Numbered from the stretch's first letter, positions 8,502-17,698 are shown. The stretch: DNA of 64,000 bases from Comamonas kerstersii (GCF_008801935.1 NZ_VZOT01000002.1:372001-436000); one strand, 5' to 3'. The notes: generated by a model from the letters alone, not told the origin. A program made the numbers and translations.

Positions 8502-9886
8502 TTGGCGACTCCGCTACGCTGGTCGGTAATCACCTGTGCACCTTCGGTGAGCTTGTCGCTCTGCACCTCGGTCATGCGGCCATCGCTCAGGCCCGTCTTG
8601 ACCTGCACCGCCACAGGCGCATTGTTTTCCAGCACCCAGACATAGCGGGTCTGGCCTGCACCCAGTGCTTCGCTGCCACCCATGCCACGGCTGCCACGCA
8701 TGCGCTGGGGCATGAGCTGGCCCATGATGCCGCCGCTATTGCCAGAGACACCTGCACCCTGCGGACGGGGGCCGCGTTCGCCGTTGGGGCCTTCGGCACC
8801 GGGGCCATCCTGCTTGGCACCAGGTACAGCGGGAGGCTGCATCCCCACCGGCGTAAAGCGCAGCGCCGCATTAGGCACCAGCACCACATCCTTGCGCTCA
8901 TTGGTGTGGATGGTGGCCGATGCTGTCATGCCGGGGCGCAGCGACAAATCGTCATTGCTCACATCCAGACGGGCCAGATAAGTCACCACGTTGTCGGTCT
9001 TGGTCGAGCCATAGTCCACACGCGTCACCTTGGCGGGATAGGTGCGCGAAGGATGGGCGCTGACGGTAAAGCTGGCACGCTGGCCTTCCTGCACCTGACC
9101 GATATCCGCTTCGTCCACCGAGACTTCCAGACGCAGCTTTTGCAGATCTTCGGCCACGGTGAACAGGGTCACGGCCTGCAGCGAGGCAGCCACGGCATTG
9201 CCGGGGTCTACGCTGCGCGTCAGGATCACGCCATCAATGGGTGACTTGATCGATGCCTTGGAAAGATTGGTTTCATCGGTCTTGAGTGCAGCACGGGCAT
9301 CTGCCACCGATGCCTGGGCCGCAGCTTCTTCCGCCACGGCACGCTCTACCGCTGCACGGGCGCTATCCAGTTCAGAGGCAGATGGCACTTTGCCACCCGA
9401 GAGGCGGTGCACTTCTTCCTGGCGCGCCAGATTGGCGCGTGCTTCCTTGAGCGAAGCCTGTGTCTGCTGCAGACGGGCCTGCGCCGATGCCACCGATGCC
9501 TTGGAACGGTTGAGCTGGGCCTGCAGCTTGTCGGTATCAAGCTCGACCAGCACCTGCCCCTTCTTGACCTTGTCGTTCACATCGACCAGCACATTGCGCA
9601 CCGTACCCGACAGTTCAGAGCCAATGTTCACCGTGCGCGTAGGCTGCAGCGTGCCATTGGCCGCCACAGTCAAGGACAGATCGCCACGCTTGGCCTGCTG
9701 CGTCACATACTGGGGCTTGGCATTGGCTTCCTTGTGGCTCTGCCAGAACAGATAGCCACCCACTGCACCTGCAATGGCCACGGCACCGATCCAGACTGTG
9801 GGGCTTTGCCACCAGCGGCGGGACAGACCATCGCCCAACAGCTCTTGTACTTCCTTGGCGCTGCTTGTGGTGTTTTTCTTTGTCAT
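8498..9886 (-). CDS. MacA-type periplasmic adaptor (membrane fusion) subunit
   Basis: A 462-residue membrane fusion protein. A single N-terminal membrane anchor lies around residues 32-50. It is followed by the barrel-sandwich strand around VAANGTLQPTRTVNIGSELSG, a long coiled-coil hairpin (about residues 105-200, Ala/Gln/Lys-rich heptads), and the beta-barrel and proximal domains. An unusual Gly/Pro/Arg/Met-rich low-complexity insert occupies about residues 350-415, close to the C-terminus. It links the MacB pump to the outer membrane factor encoded 18 bases upstream in the same operon. The substrate is unknown. Confidence 0.92.
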   Translation of the reverse strand: MTKKNTTSSAKEVQELLGDGLSRRWWQSPTVWIGAVAIAGAVGGYLFWQSHKEANAKPQYVTQQAKRGDLSLTVAANGTLQPTRTVNIGSELSGTVRNVLVDVNDKVKKGQVLVELDTDKLQAQLNRSKASVASAQARLQQTQASLKEARANLARQEEVHRLSGGKVPSASELDSARAAVERAVAEEAAAQASVADARAALKTDETNLSKASIKSPIDGVILTRSVDPGNAVAASLQAVTLFTVAEDLQKLRLEVSVDEADIGQVQEGQRASFTVSAHPSRTYPAKVTRVDYGSTKTDNVVTYLARLDVSNDDLSLRPGMTASATIHTNERKDVVLVPNAALRFTPVGMQPPAVPGAKQDGPGAEGPNGERGPRPQGAGVSGNSGGIMGQLMPQRMRGSRGMGGSEALGAGQTRYVWVLENNAPVAVQVKTGLSDGRMTEVQSDKLTEGAQVITDQRSGVAK

Positions 9887-9904
9887 GGGGTATTGCTTTC
9901 CTTG

Positions 9905-11389
9905 TTATTTTTGGCTGGCGTCTGCAGCGCTCGTAGCTGCTGCAACGGGCTGACCTTCTGCATTCAGCGGCTGCCAGCCACCACCCAGCGCCTTGTACAG
10001 GCGCACATAGTCCGAGCCAATAGCGGCCTGCACCGTGGCAACCGCATCCTGTGAAGACAGCAGGGTGCGCTGTGTGTCCAGCACGGTCTGAAAGTCCACC
10101 AGTCCACTGGTGTAGCGCTGCGATGCCAGCAACTGGGCATTGCGCGCTGCTTCTTCAGCCACCTGCAGCTGTACCAGGCGCTGCTTGTCGCCCTGCAGCT
10201 GCACCAGTGCGTCTTCCACCTCCTGCAAGGCCGTCAGCACGGTGGAGCGGTAATTGATACGCGCCTGCTCCAGCGCAGCTTCGCGCTCTGCCACGCGGGC
10301 ACTGTTCAGACCACCGTCAAACAAGGTCTGCGCCAGGCTGGCAGCAATACTGGTGGAGAGCGTGGCGCCGCTGGAGCCCAGTGCAGACAGCGTCAGTGCA
10401 CTCAGCCCCAGCGACCCGCGCAGCGACAGGCTGGGGAAGTTCGCACGCTCCTGCGCGGACAGATTGGCCAGTGCCGCAATCACACGCTGCTCCTGCGCAC
10501 GCACGTCAGGGCGCTGGCGCAAGGTGTCAGCAGGCAATGCCAGCGCCAGCTGGGCCGGTGGAGCTGGCAAGGGCTGCAGTGTGCTCAGGGCCTCGTTCAA
10601 GGCAGCAGGTGGCTGGCCCGTCAGAATGGACAGTGCATGGCGCTTCTGGGCCATGGATGCCTGCAGCGAAGGGATTTGCGCCGCGGTCTGCGCCGTCGAG
10701 GCACGTGCCTGCTCTACGTCCAGCGATGTAGCCAGACCCGCCTGCATGCGCCATTCGGAAATCTGCTGGTTCTCCTGCTGAATGGCCAGGTTGCGCTCGG
10801 CAATCTGCAGGCGGTTTTGCAGGCTGCGCAGTTCGATGTAATTGAGCGCCACCTCGGCGGCCAGCGAGACATGTGCCCCCTCCAGCGTAGCTACCGCAGC
10901 AGCCACCCCGGCTTCACCTGCTTTGACGGCATTGGCCTGACGGCCCCACAGGTCTGGCTCCCAGCTCACATCAATACCGGTGCTAAAGCTGTTGCTGGCA
11001 GAACTTGGCTCGCGCTTGCCACGGCTGGCACCCAGACTGGCTCCCGCACTGGGCAGCCTGCTGGCTTCACTTTGCTCCAGCTGGGCTCGCGCCTGACGCA
11101 ATGCAGCCTGCGCGCTCTGGACACTGGGGTTGGCCACCAGGGCCTGATCAATCAGGGATGCCATCTGCGCATCCCCAAACTGCAGCCACCAGCGGCTCAG
11201 GTCCTCAGGTGCAGCAGCTGCCTGTGTGGTGCTCCACTGCACGGGCACATCCACCGCTTCACTCTGAGCGGCGAACTGTGAGGTATGGCTGCAGCCTGCC
11301 AGCAGCAGGGCACAGGCCAGCGCTGTAGGCACAAGCAACACTCGGGGTGTGGCGGCACGCGGCGCAATCTTGTTGGGTTGGTTTGACAT
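9905..11389 (-). CDS. Outer membrane efflux lipoprotein, NodT/OprM family
   Basis: A 494-residue TolC-like channel protein. The signal sequence ends in the lipobox LLLAGC near residue 33, so it is lipid-anchored. Two repeated outer-membrane-efflux domains follow, with Ala/Gln-rich helical segments containing LRQARAQLEQSEASRLP and the second-repeat counterpart. I chose ATG 11389; an earlier in-frame start at 11431 would be TTG and would add 14 residues before the signal peptide. As first gene of the operon it probably forms the exit duct for the MacAB pump encoded downstream. Confidence 0.9.
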   Translation of the reverse strand: MSNQPNKIAPRAATPRVLLVPTALACALLLAGCSHTSQFAAQSEAVDVPVQWSTTQAAAAPEDLSRWWLQFGDAQMASLIDQALVANPSVQSAQAALRQARAQLEQSEASRLPSAGASLGASRGKREPSSASNSFSTGIDVSWEPDLWGRQANAVKAGEAGVAAAVATLEGAHVSLAAEVALNYIELRSLQNRLQIAERNLAIQQENQQISEWRMQAGLATSLDVEQARASTAQTAAQIPSLQASMAQKRHALSILTGQPPAALNEALSTLQPLPAPPAQLALALPADTLRQRPDVRAQEQRVIAALANLSAQERANFPSLSLRGSLGLSALTLSALGSSGATLSTSIAASLAQTLFDGGLNSARVAEREAALEQARINYRSTVLTALQEVEDALVQLQGDKQRLVQLQVAEEAARNAQLLASQRYTSGLVDFQTVLDTQRTLLSSQDAVATVQAAIGSDYVRLYKALGGGWQPLNAEGQPVAAATSAADASQK

Positions 11390-11513
11390 GCTATGCAAGC
11401 AGTATGCGTAATGACTTGTTTCTACCTGCAATTGTGCAGAGCCTGTGTAGCGACACAGCTAAAAACATGTGAAGCTTTGGTAAAGCCACGCCGCAGGACC
11501 ATCCACCACAGAC

Positions 11514-11540
11514 ACAAAAAAGCCCTCATGACGAGGGCTT
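11514..11540 (-). terminator. Terminator after tsaD
   Basis: AAGCCCTC-ATGA-CGAGGGCTT is a perfect hairpin. On the minus strand it is followed by T6. It lies 20 bases beyond the tsaD stop. Confidence 0.85.
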
Positions 11541-11559
11541 GAGAGGGATCGTAGTGTGC

Positions 11560-12609
11560 TTACGCTGCTTCCACAATGGCATCGAGCGGCCAGCGCGGCT
11601 TCACGTCAAACGAATACGTCTTGTCCGCCTGCTGCTGCCCGGCCTGCATGCGCATGGCAGCGGCCATGGCGATCATGGCGCCGTTGTCGGTACACAGATG
11701 CAGTTCGGGGTAATGCACGCGAATCTTGCGCTTGGCGCATTCGCGGTTGAGCTGCTCGCGCAGCTGCTTGTTGGCTCCCACACCGCCTGCCACCACCACA
11801 CGGTTCATGCCCGTCTGCTTGAGCGCATTGAGGGTCTTCTTGACCAGCACTTCCACAATCGCCGCCTGTGCACTGGCGGCCAGATCGGCCTTGCGAGCTT
11901 CAAGCTCATCACCCAGCTTTTTGGCCTGCGTCAGCACCGCCGTCTTCAGACCGGCAAACGAGAAGTCCAGATCCCCACTGTGCAGCAGCGGACGCGGCAG
12001 CTTGAAGGCTTCTGGATCACCACTTTCTGCCAGCTTGGACAGCACAGGGCCACCGGGGTATGGCAGCCCCATCACCTTGGCGGACTTGTCAAAGGCTTCA
12101 CCTGCAGCATCGTCAATGGTTTCGCCCAGAATTTCGTAGCGGCCCACGCCATCCACCCGCATGAGCTGCGTATGGCCACCAGACACCAGCAGTGCCACAA
12201 AGGGGAACTCCGGCGGGTCTTCACTCAGGAAGGGAGAAAGCAAATGGCCTTCCAGGTGGTGCACGCCCAGTACGGGCTTGTCCAGCGCTGCGCCCAGTGC
12301 GCATGCCACGCCTGCGCCTACCAGCAGGGCACCTGCCAGACCCGGGCCACGCGTGAAGGCCACCACATCCACGTCCTGCAGGCTTTTGCCTGCATCTTCC
12401 ATCACCTGCTTGGTCAGCGGCAGCACGCGGCGGATATGGTCGCGGCTGGCAAGCTCGGGCACCACACCGCCATAAGCGCGGTGCATATCAATTTGGCTGT
12501 GCAAGGCGTGCGCAAGCAGGCTTGGCACGCCGCCATCATCCGGAATGCGCACCAGGGCCACACCGGTTTCATCGCACGAAGATTCAATACCCAAGATCAG
12601 CTGACTCAT
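11560..12609 (-). CDS. tsaD: tRNA N6-adenosine threonylcarbamoyltransferase TsaD
   Basis: A 349-residue Kae1/TsaD protein that, with TsaB and TsaE, transfers threonylcarbamoyl from its AMP ester to A37 of ANN-decoding tRNAs. Hallmarks are [10 protein letters not shown] at the N-terminus, the metal-binding HHLEGH motif near residue 110 and [10 protein letters not shown] near 134. VVAGGVGAN lies in the C-terminal half. I chose ATG 12609 because the product then begins [15 protein letters not shown], the standard family start; the longer frame upstream adds nothing conserved. It is monocistronic here and not next to rpsU, which is at 31.5 kb. Confidence 0.97.
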   Translation of the reverse strand: MSQLILGIESSCDETGVALVRIPDDGGVPSLLAHALHSQIDMHRAYGGVVPELASRDHIRRVLPLTKQVMEDAGKSLQDVDVVAFTRGPGLAGALLVGAGVACALGAALDKPVLGVHHLEGHLLSPFLSEDPPEFPFVALLVSGGHTQLMRVDGVGRYEILGETIDDAAGEAFDKSAKVMGLPYPGGPVLSKLAESGDPEAFKLPRPLLHSGDLDFSFAGLKTAVLTQAKKLGDELEARKADLAASAQAAIVEVLVKKTLNALKQTGMNRVVVAGGVGANKQLREQLNRECAKRKIRVHYPELHLCTDNGAMIAMAAAMRMQAGQQQADKTYSFDVKPRWPLDAIVEAA

Positions 12610-12681
12610 AACCCGCAAGTGTAGGCCGAGCGCCTGTCTGCAGCAGGCTGACTGGGGCAATGGCCTTGCACGCAAGGCAAG

Positions 12682-12703
12682 AAAAAAGCACCCGAAGGTG
12701 CCT
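12682..12703 (-). terminator. Terminator after the DUF937 gene
   Basis: A GCACC-CGAA-GGTGC tetraloop hairpin is followed by T6 on the minus strand, 23 bases past the stop codon. Confidence 0.85.
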
Positions 12704-12725
12704 ATGGTTGCTGGCGGAAACGCCC

Positions 12726-13358
12726 TTAGCGACGGCCACTCAGAAAGCTGCTGCCCAGCTTGAACAGATCGCCCATGTCCAGCTTGCCATCGCCGTTCTG
12801 GTCCAGCAGGCTGCCCAGCAGACCGCCGCCCAGGCCACCCTGCTGCTGCACCTGTGCGCGCTCCTGCTCCAGCGTACGGCCCAGAGTGCTGGCATCCATC
12901 TGCCCGGCCTGCACGCGATTGGCGAGGAAGGCCATCACAATGGGTGCAAGCATGCTCAGCAGCTGCCCTGCCTTGTCGCCCAGACCTGTGGCCTGGCCCA
13001 GCCCTGCTTCTGCCTGCTGGCGGCTGTTGCCAAAAATATGGCCCAGGATGGCCGCGCCATTGCCTGCGGCCGACTGCGATGCACCACCACCCAGCACGGC
13101 CCCCAGCAAACTGCCCAGATCACCCAGCCCCTGTGGCATGGTTTGTGCGTGGTCACGTTGCAAGGCGCTGAACAGATCGGCCGCACCTTGTGCCTGCGAG
13201 GCATTCTTGCCCAGCGCCCCCAGCAGCAAGGGTACAGCGGCCCCTACGGCAGACTGAATTTGCTGCGTGTTGACACCCAGTTGCTGAGACATTTCCTGCA
13301 TGGGTGTGCCCTGCAGCTGCTTGAGCAACTCCTGCGCCAGAGATGGTTGCTGACTCAT
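12726..13358 (-). CDS. DUF937 (YidB-like) family protein
   Basis: A 210-residue protein without signal peptide or membrane segments, rich in Gly, Ala, Gln and Leu. The N-terminal region, with [28 protein letters not shown], is typical of DUF937. The middle holds Gly-rich stretches, and the C-terminus contains [12 protein letters not shown], which resembles a calcium-binding DxDxDG-type loop. I chose ATG 13358 because AAGGAG lies at ideal spacing; the frame upstream of it has no supporting site. The molecular function of the family is not established as far as I know. It is transcribed away from ybiB. Confidence 0.85.
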   Translation of the reverse strand: MSQQPSLAQELLKQLQGTPMQEMSQQLGVNTQQIQSAVGAAVPLLLGALGKNASQAQGAADLFSALQRDHAQTMPQGLGDLGSLLGAVLGGGASQSAAGNGAAILGHIFGNSRQQAEAGLGQATGLGDKAGQLLSMLAPIVMAFLANRVQAGQMDASTLGRTLEQERAQVQQQGGLGGGLLGSLLDQNGDGKLDMGDLFKLGSSFLSGRR

Positions 13359-13528
13359 ATGAACTCCTTGGCTCACGCCTGCCGCATGGCAGACACTGAC
13401 ATTGAAAAAACCTGCTGCTCGCAAGCCATCGGCCAAGTATGAGGCCTCCTGATCCATCCGCCAGCGCCGCAGCACATGTTTTGACATTGTGCGAGCACCG
13501 GTGAGCATTCGCTGTGCACATATTTCTA

Positions 13529-13545
13529 TATATCCAATGGATATA
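13529..13545. promoter_or_regulatory. 17-bp perfect palindrome upstream of ybiB
   Basis: TATATCC-AAT-GGATATA is a near-perfect inverted repeat with operator-like geometry, in the AT-rich gap between the DUF937 gene and ybiB. The cognate regulator is unknown. Confidence 0.35.
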
Positions 13546-13599
13546 ACAAAGCATTCAAAATACAGCTCTTAATTTTAAGAAGATCGCAAATCGCACACC

Positions 13600-14532
13600 A
13601 TGGGCATGCAGCAGTACCTCAAGGAAATCGGTCGTGGCAAAGACGGTGCACGCGCATTGACGCGCACCCAGGCTGCGGAACTCATGGGCTGGCTGCTCGA
13701 CGGGCAGGCGCACCCGCTGCAAGTCGGTGCGTTTTGCGTGGCCATGCGCATCAAGGGCGAAACCGCACAGGAAATGGCAGGTTTCATGGATGCGCTGCAG
13801 ACCCGCATGCCTCAGCTTCCACCATCTGGCACACCCGTGGTCGTACTGCCCAGCTACAACGGCGCGCGCCGCCTGCCAGTGCTCACGCCCTTGCTGGCCC
13901 TGCTGCTGGTGCGTGAAGGTCTGCCAGTCTTGCTACACGGCTGCACCACCGAAGAGACACGCATCACAGCACCTGAAGTGCTGGGGCAGCTCGGCCACCC
14001 TGCCGCAACTGCACTGCGCATACCCCAGGCTGGCGAGCTGGTACACCTGCACACCCGCCAGCTGCACACAGGCCTGGCAGATCTGCTCGATGCCCGCGCC
14101 ACCATTGGCCTGCGCAATCCGGCGCACAGTCTGGTCAAGCACTTCAACCCGCTGGCGGCCAGCGGCACACCGGCGCTGGTCGTGGGCTGCTACACCCACC
14201 CCGAATACAGCCTGAGCATGCAGGCCACGCATGCAGAAGCACAAAGTCATGCCCTGCTGCTGCGCGGCATGGAAGGCGAGCCTGTGGCCGATCCCCGGCG
14301 CCTGCCTGCCATGCGCGGCATCCTGCACGGCAAAGTGGTCAGCAGCATGGAGCCCCAGACTGGCAGCGTAGCCGCCGTCGATCTGCCGCAAGGTCTGGAT
14401 GCCGCCGCCAATGCCGCCCTCATTCAGGAGATGCTCAACGGCCAGCGCCCCGTTCCCGCATCGATTGCCACCCAGGTACAGGCTATTGTGAGTCTGCACC
14501 GCCAACTCTCTGCACAAGGAGCGCAAGCATGA
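13600..14532 (+). CDS. ybiB: YbiB-type DNA-binding protein (TrpD2 family)
   Basis: A 310-residue member of the glycosyltransferase-3 / anthranilate phosphoribosyltransferase-like family. It has the N-terminal helical domain (YLKEIGRGKDGARALT, ELMGWLLDG) and the alpha/beta domain, but it diverges from the catalytic PRPP-binding motif of true TrpD. E. coli YbiB is known as a DNA-binding, LexA-regulated TrpD paralogue. The stop overlaps the start of cobA by four bases (ATGA), so the two are translationally coupled, an arrangement I recall from other betaproteobacteria. ATG 13600 has only a weak ribosome site. Confidence 0.85.
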   Translation: MGMQQYLKEIGRGKDGARALTRTQAAELMGWLLDGQAHPLQVGAFCVAMRIKGETAQEMAGFMDALQTRMPQLPPSGTPVVVLPSYNGARRLPVLTPLLALLLVREGLPVLLHGCTTEETRITAPEVLGQLGHPAATALRIPQAGELVHLHTRQLHTGLADLLDARATIGLRNPAHSLVKHFNPLAASGTPALVVGCYTHPEYSLSMQATHAEAQSHALLLRGMEGEPVADPRRLPAMRGILHGKVVSSMEPQTGSVAAVDLPQGLDAAANAALIQEMLNGQRPVPASIATQVQAIVSLHRQLSAQGAQA

Positions 14533-15344
14533 CCGCCAGCGCCACCACTTCCACGGGACTTCCCTCCGGCACCTGCACATTGGTTGGCGCAGGCCCCGGA
14601 GATCCTGAACTGCTCACACTCAAGGCCCTGCGCGCCATTCAGTCTGCCACCGTACTGCTGGTGGATGATCTGGTCTCCAGGGAGATCGTGGACTTTGCCT
14701 CCCCCACCGCGCGCATCATCTACGTGGGTAAGCGCGGTGGCTGCAAGAGCACGCCCCAGGCCTTTATCGAAAAGCTCATGGAGGCTGAAGTACACAAGGG
14801 AGAGCATGTGGTGCGCCTCAAAGGGGGCGATCCCTTCATCTTTGGCCGTGGCGGCGAGGAAGTGGAGCACCTGCGCCGCGCAGGCATTGAGCCGCAGATC
14901 ATCAATGGCATCACCGCTGGCCTCGCTGGCCTGAGCAGCCTGGGCGCACCGTTGACCCACCGCGAACACGCCCACGGCGTAGTCTTTATCACCGGCCATG
15001 CCAAGCCCGGCGACCAGGGTACGGACTGGCGCGCGCTGGCGGCCACGGCCCAGGCCGCCAGGCTCACGCTGGTGATCTACATGGGCGTGAGCTCTGCCGA
15101 ACACATCACCGCAGAGCTGCAAGCCGGTGGCCTGCCCGCTCACACGCCAGCGGCCATCATCCAGCATGCCAGCCTACCGCAGCAGCGCCATGCCATCACC
15201 ACGCTGGAGCAGCTGGCCCACACCCTGCATGCAGAAAACCTGGCCAGCCCCAGCGTGCTGGTGATTGGTGATGTGGTGCAGGGCGTCGCAGCATGGGCAC
15301 AGAACAGCTCAGCCACTGCAGCCCCTCTGCGCGCGGCCTCCTGA
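14529..15344 (+). CDS. cobA: Uroporphyrinogen-III C-methyltransferase (SUMT)
   Basis: A 271-residue SAM-dependent methyltransferase converting uroporphyrinogen III to precorrin-2, the first step toward sirohaem and cobalamin. Conserved motifs are LVGAGPGDPELLTLKALRAI (residues 18-37), YVGKRGG, LKGGDPFIFGRGGEE and the GITAGLAGLSSLGAPLTHR segment. It overlaps ybiB. No nitrite or sulphite reductase gene is adjacent, so the sink, probably sirohaem, is inferred from the family only. A sensor-kinase remnant starts 17 bases after the stop, on the opposite strand. Confidence 0.95.
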   Translation: MTASATTSTGLPSGTCTLVGAGPGDPELLTLKALRAIQSATVLLVDDLVSREIVDFASPTARIIYVGKRGGCKSTPQAFIEKLMEAEVHKGEHVVRLKGGDPFIFGRGGEEVEHLRRAGIEPQIINGITAGLAGLSSLGAPLTHREHAHGVVFITGHAKPGDQGTDWRALAATAQAARLTLVIYMGVSSAEHITAELQAGGLPAHTPAAIIQHASLPQQRHAITTLEQLAHTLHAENLASPSVLVIGDVVQGVAAWAQNSSATAAPLRAAS

Positions 15345-15360
15345 TCACTGCGTTTATTTT

Positions 15361-15505
15361 TCAGTCGATGGCATCCAGCTGCTGCACGGGCAGCTGAATT
15401 TCCACCAGCAAGCCACCCTCTGGTGCTGGCGTCAGCACGAGCTGCCCCTGCGCACTGTCAATGATGCGCTGCACAATGGTCAAACCCAGCCCTGCGCCGG
15501 GCATG
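15361..15505 (-). pseudogene. C-terminal remnant of a sensor histidine kinase
   Basis: Only the last ~45 residues of a kinase ATPase domain remain. They start at the G2-box-like GAGLGLTIVQ and run through a QGQLVL...GLLVEIQL strand pair to a natural stop. Upstream (toward higher coordinates) the frame runs straight into transposase sequence, with the junction near 15500-15510. It is not a copy of the cusS-like kinase at 20.2-21.6 kb; the residues differ. The rest of the gene has been lost, probably by IS-mediated deletion. Confidence 0.75.
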
Positions 15506-16145
15506 CACGGCAATACAAGCGTTTGCGCAAAGTGGTCAAGCGCCAGCGCACTATTCTTGGCATCGCACTGCGCTGGGTGCAGCGCCATTTACAAGCCATA
15601 CCGGCCAGCGCAGCAGCGCACTTGAAAGAGCGCTTGCGCACGGTTGTAGCCCGAGCAACACGTGTGCACAAACAGCGACCCAAAGACAAAAACAAGCTGT
15701 ACGCCATGCATGCCCCAGAGGTGGAGTGCATTGGCAAAGGTAAGGCCCGCAAGCCGTATGAGTTTGGGGTTAAAACTGCGATTGTGGTCACCCATACACA
15801 CGGCCTCATGGTGGGGGCTCGTACGTTTGCAGGCAACCCCTACGATGGACATATCTTGGCTGCACAGTTGGAGCAGACCAATATCTTGCTGGAAGACGTC
15901 GGTGTAAAGCCCAAGACGGCAATTGTGGATTTAGGCTTCAGAGGCAAGCGGTAGAACCTGCGATTGGTCACCTCAAAGCAGATCATGGAATGGATCGCTG
16001 CTGGCTCAAAGGGCAAACAGGTGATGCCATCCATGCGGTGCTGTGCGCTGCAGGCTACAACCTGCGTTGGCTGATGCGGGCAGTGGTGCGTTTGGGCCTC
16101 AGCGGCTTTTTTGCACGCTTTTTTATGTCGATGTTTTTAACTTAG
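15506..16145 (+). mobile_element. IS5-family transposase remnant, copy 1 (truncated and frameshifted)
   Basis: The plus-strand frame contains the middle of an IS5-type DDE transposase (QYKRLRKVVKRQRTILG through to AIVDLGFRG), lacking its N-terminus. A stop follows GFRGKR. The true C-terminal part continues in another frame (EPAIGHLKADHGMDRCW to a TAG at 16143-16145). Alignment with copy 2 shows 97 bp missing between two AGGCAAG direct repeats, which shifts the frame. The E of the DDE triad is probably the Glu of VEPAIGHLK. The element is dead by itself. Confidence 0.85.
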
Positions 16146-16284
16146 CTGGCTTGCGCCAGCCAAGTCATGCGGTCTCAGCAGCGCCGACAGGGCAGCAAAA
16201 AGCTGTTGATGGCCTGAAATTGAATTTTGCAGGGCCAACTAAAAAATATCTGAGTTCCGCGCCATATTCATGCAGACCGCTGGC
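16146..16284. other. IS right flank, no gene
   Basis: No credible ORF is seen. A short CTGGC-TTGC-GCCAG hairpin follows the transposase stop. The segment ending near 16255 may contain the IS right end, but I could not fix the terminal repeat. Confidence 0.35.
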
Positions 16285-16338
16285 ACAAAAAACGCCACGC
16301 GCGTCAGGCAGCAAACACCTGACACCCGTGGCGTTATG
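16285..16338 (-). terminator. Terminator after hmp
   Basis: An outer stem AACGCCAC/GTGGCGTT encloses an inner GTCAGG/CCTGAC stem. On the minus strand the structure is followed by T6. It lies about 50 bases past the hmp stop. Confidence 0.75.
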
Positions 16339-16386
16339 TGGTTCACCCCCAAGCCCTGCTCAGCGCACGGGGGTGCAGCCAGCCGC

Positions 16387-17580
16387 TCAGGCTGCCAGCG
16401 CCTGTGCAGGGCCAAAGAACTCGTAGTGGCACTGCGCAGCGGGCACACCTGCCTGTTGCAGCGCCTGCTGCGCCACACGCATAAAGCCCACAGGGCCCAG
16501 GAAGTAGGCCTGCACATCCTTGTCTTCAGGCAGCCAGCTTTGCAGCAGGCGTGCATCGGCCATGCCTGCTACCACTTGCACGTTCTGTATGGGCAACTCT
16601 ACGGCTTCATGCTCATAGGCCAGACGCAGCTTCAGCTGGGGGTGCTGCTGCGCCAGTGCCAGCAGCTGGGCACGGAAAGGCTGCACTGCAGGGCTGCGCG
16701 AGCAATGGATCAGTGTGATGGGGCGCTGGGTCTTGAGCGCCTGCTCCAGCATGGCCATGATGGGGGTAATGCCCACGCCAGCGGCCATGAAGACCAGCGG
16801 CTTGTCGCTGCTATCCAGCACAAAAAAGCCTGCGGGTGCAAACACTTCCAGCACATCACCTACCTGCACCTTGTCGTGCAGATGGCTGGAAACCACACCA
16901 CCTTGCTCACGCTTGACGCTGATGCGCAGACTCTTGCCATTGGCGGCCTGCGACAGCGAATAGTTGCGGCGCACTTCCTTGCCATCGATCTCCAGACGCA
17001 GACCAATGAACTGGCCGCTCTGGTGCGCCAGCACCTTGCCGCCATCTTCGGGGCGCAGAATGAAAGAAGTCACCTCCACCGACTCTGCCTGCTTGCCAGC
17101 CACCACAAAGCGGCGAGCGCCCTGCCAGCCGCCTTCGGCCTGGGCATTGGCCGCGTAGATGCCCTTTTCCGCACCGATCAGAATGTCTGCCAGCTGGCCA
17201 TAGGCTGCGGCCCAGGCGGCAATGACTTCATCGGTCGCAATCTCTGCGCCCAGCACTTCACGAATGGCGCGCAGCAGGTAGTTGCCCACGATGGGGTAAT
17301 GCTCTGGCTGCACCTGCAGCGACACATGCTTGTGAATGATCTGTGCAGGCAGGTTGCCCAGACCCGACAGGTCATCAATGTGCTTGGCATACATCAGCAC
17401 ACTGCGCGCCAGGGCGCGGGGCTGGGCACCGGTCTGCTGGTGCACGCTGTTGAACAAGGGCTGCACGCCTTCGTTTTCTGACAGCATGATGTTGTAGAAG
17501 TGGGTGGTCAGCGCCTCGCCACCTGCTTCCAGCAGAGGCACGGTGGATTTGACAATGGCGCGTTGTTGTTCAGTCAGCAT
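16387..17580 (-). CDS. hmp: Flavohaemoglobin / nitric oxide dioxygenase Hmp
   Basis: A 397-residue flavohaemoglobin that oxidises NO to nitrate with O2 and NAD(P)H. Starting at MLTEQQ, the haem-pocket residues fall exactly on E. coli numbering: Tyr29 (B10), Gln53 (E7) and proximal His85 (F8). The FAD domain has the RNYSLS motif and the NAD domain GVGITP. The frame is open further upstream (ATGs at 17601 and 17718). I reject 17718 because it lies upstream of the predicted sigma-54 transcription start, and prefer 17580 for family length. It diverges from norR and shares its control region. It is flanked by broken IS5 copies. Confidence 0.95.
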   Translation of the reverse strand: MLTEQQRAIVKSTVPLLEAGGEALTTHFYNIMLSENEGVQPLFNSVHQQTGAQPRALARSVLMYAKHIDDLSGLGNLPAQIIHKHVSLQVQPEHYPIVGNYLLRAIREVLGAEIATDEVIAAWAAAYGQLADILIGAEKGIYAANAQAEGGWQGARRFVVAGKQAESVEVTSFILRPEDGGKVLAHQSGQFIGLRLEIDGKEVRRNYSLSQAANGKSLRISVKREQGGVVSSHLHDKVQVGDVLEVFAPAGFFVLDSSDKPLVFMAAGVGITPIMAMLEQALKTQRPITLIHCSRSPAVQPFRAQLLALAQQHPQLKLRLAYEHEAVELPIQNVQVVAGMADARLLQSWLPEDKDVQAYFLGPVGFMRVAQQALQQAGVPAAQCHYEFFGPAQALAA

Positions 17581-17642
17581 AGGAATGTCCTGCAAGGTCA
17601 TAGAGGGAGCCACCGCCTTGTGGCGGGCCTGGCCAAACAGGC

Positions 17643-17657
17643 GCAAACTGCGTGCCA
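17643..17657 (-). promoter_or_regulatory. Sigma-54 promoter of hmp
   Basis: The minus strand reads TGGCACG-CAGT-TTGC, a textbook -24/-12 element (17657-17651 and 17646-17643). It places the transcription start near 17632, about 50 bases upstream of the hmp start at 17580. NorR is a sigma-54 activator and its gene is adjacent. Confidence 0.85.
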
Positions 17658-17698
17658 GCGCTGATTGGCTTGCTATACAAACACTTAGCCCCAAAAGT

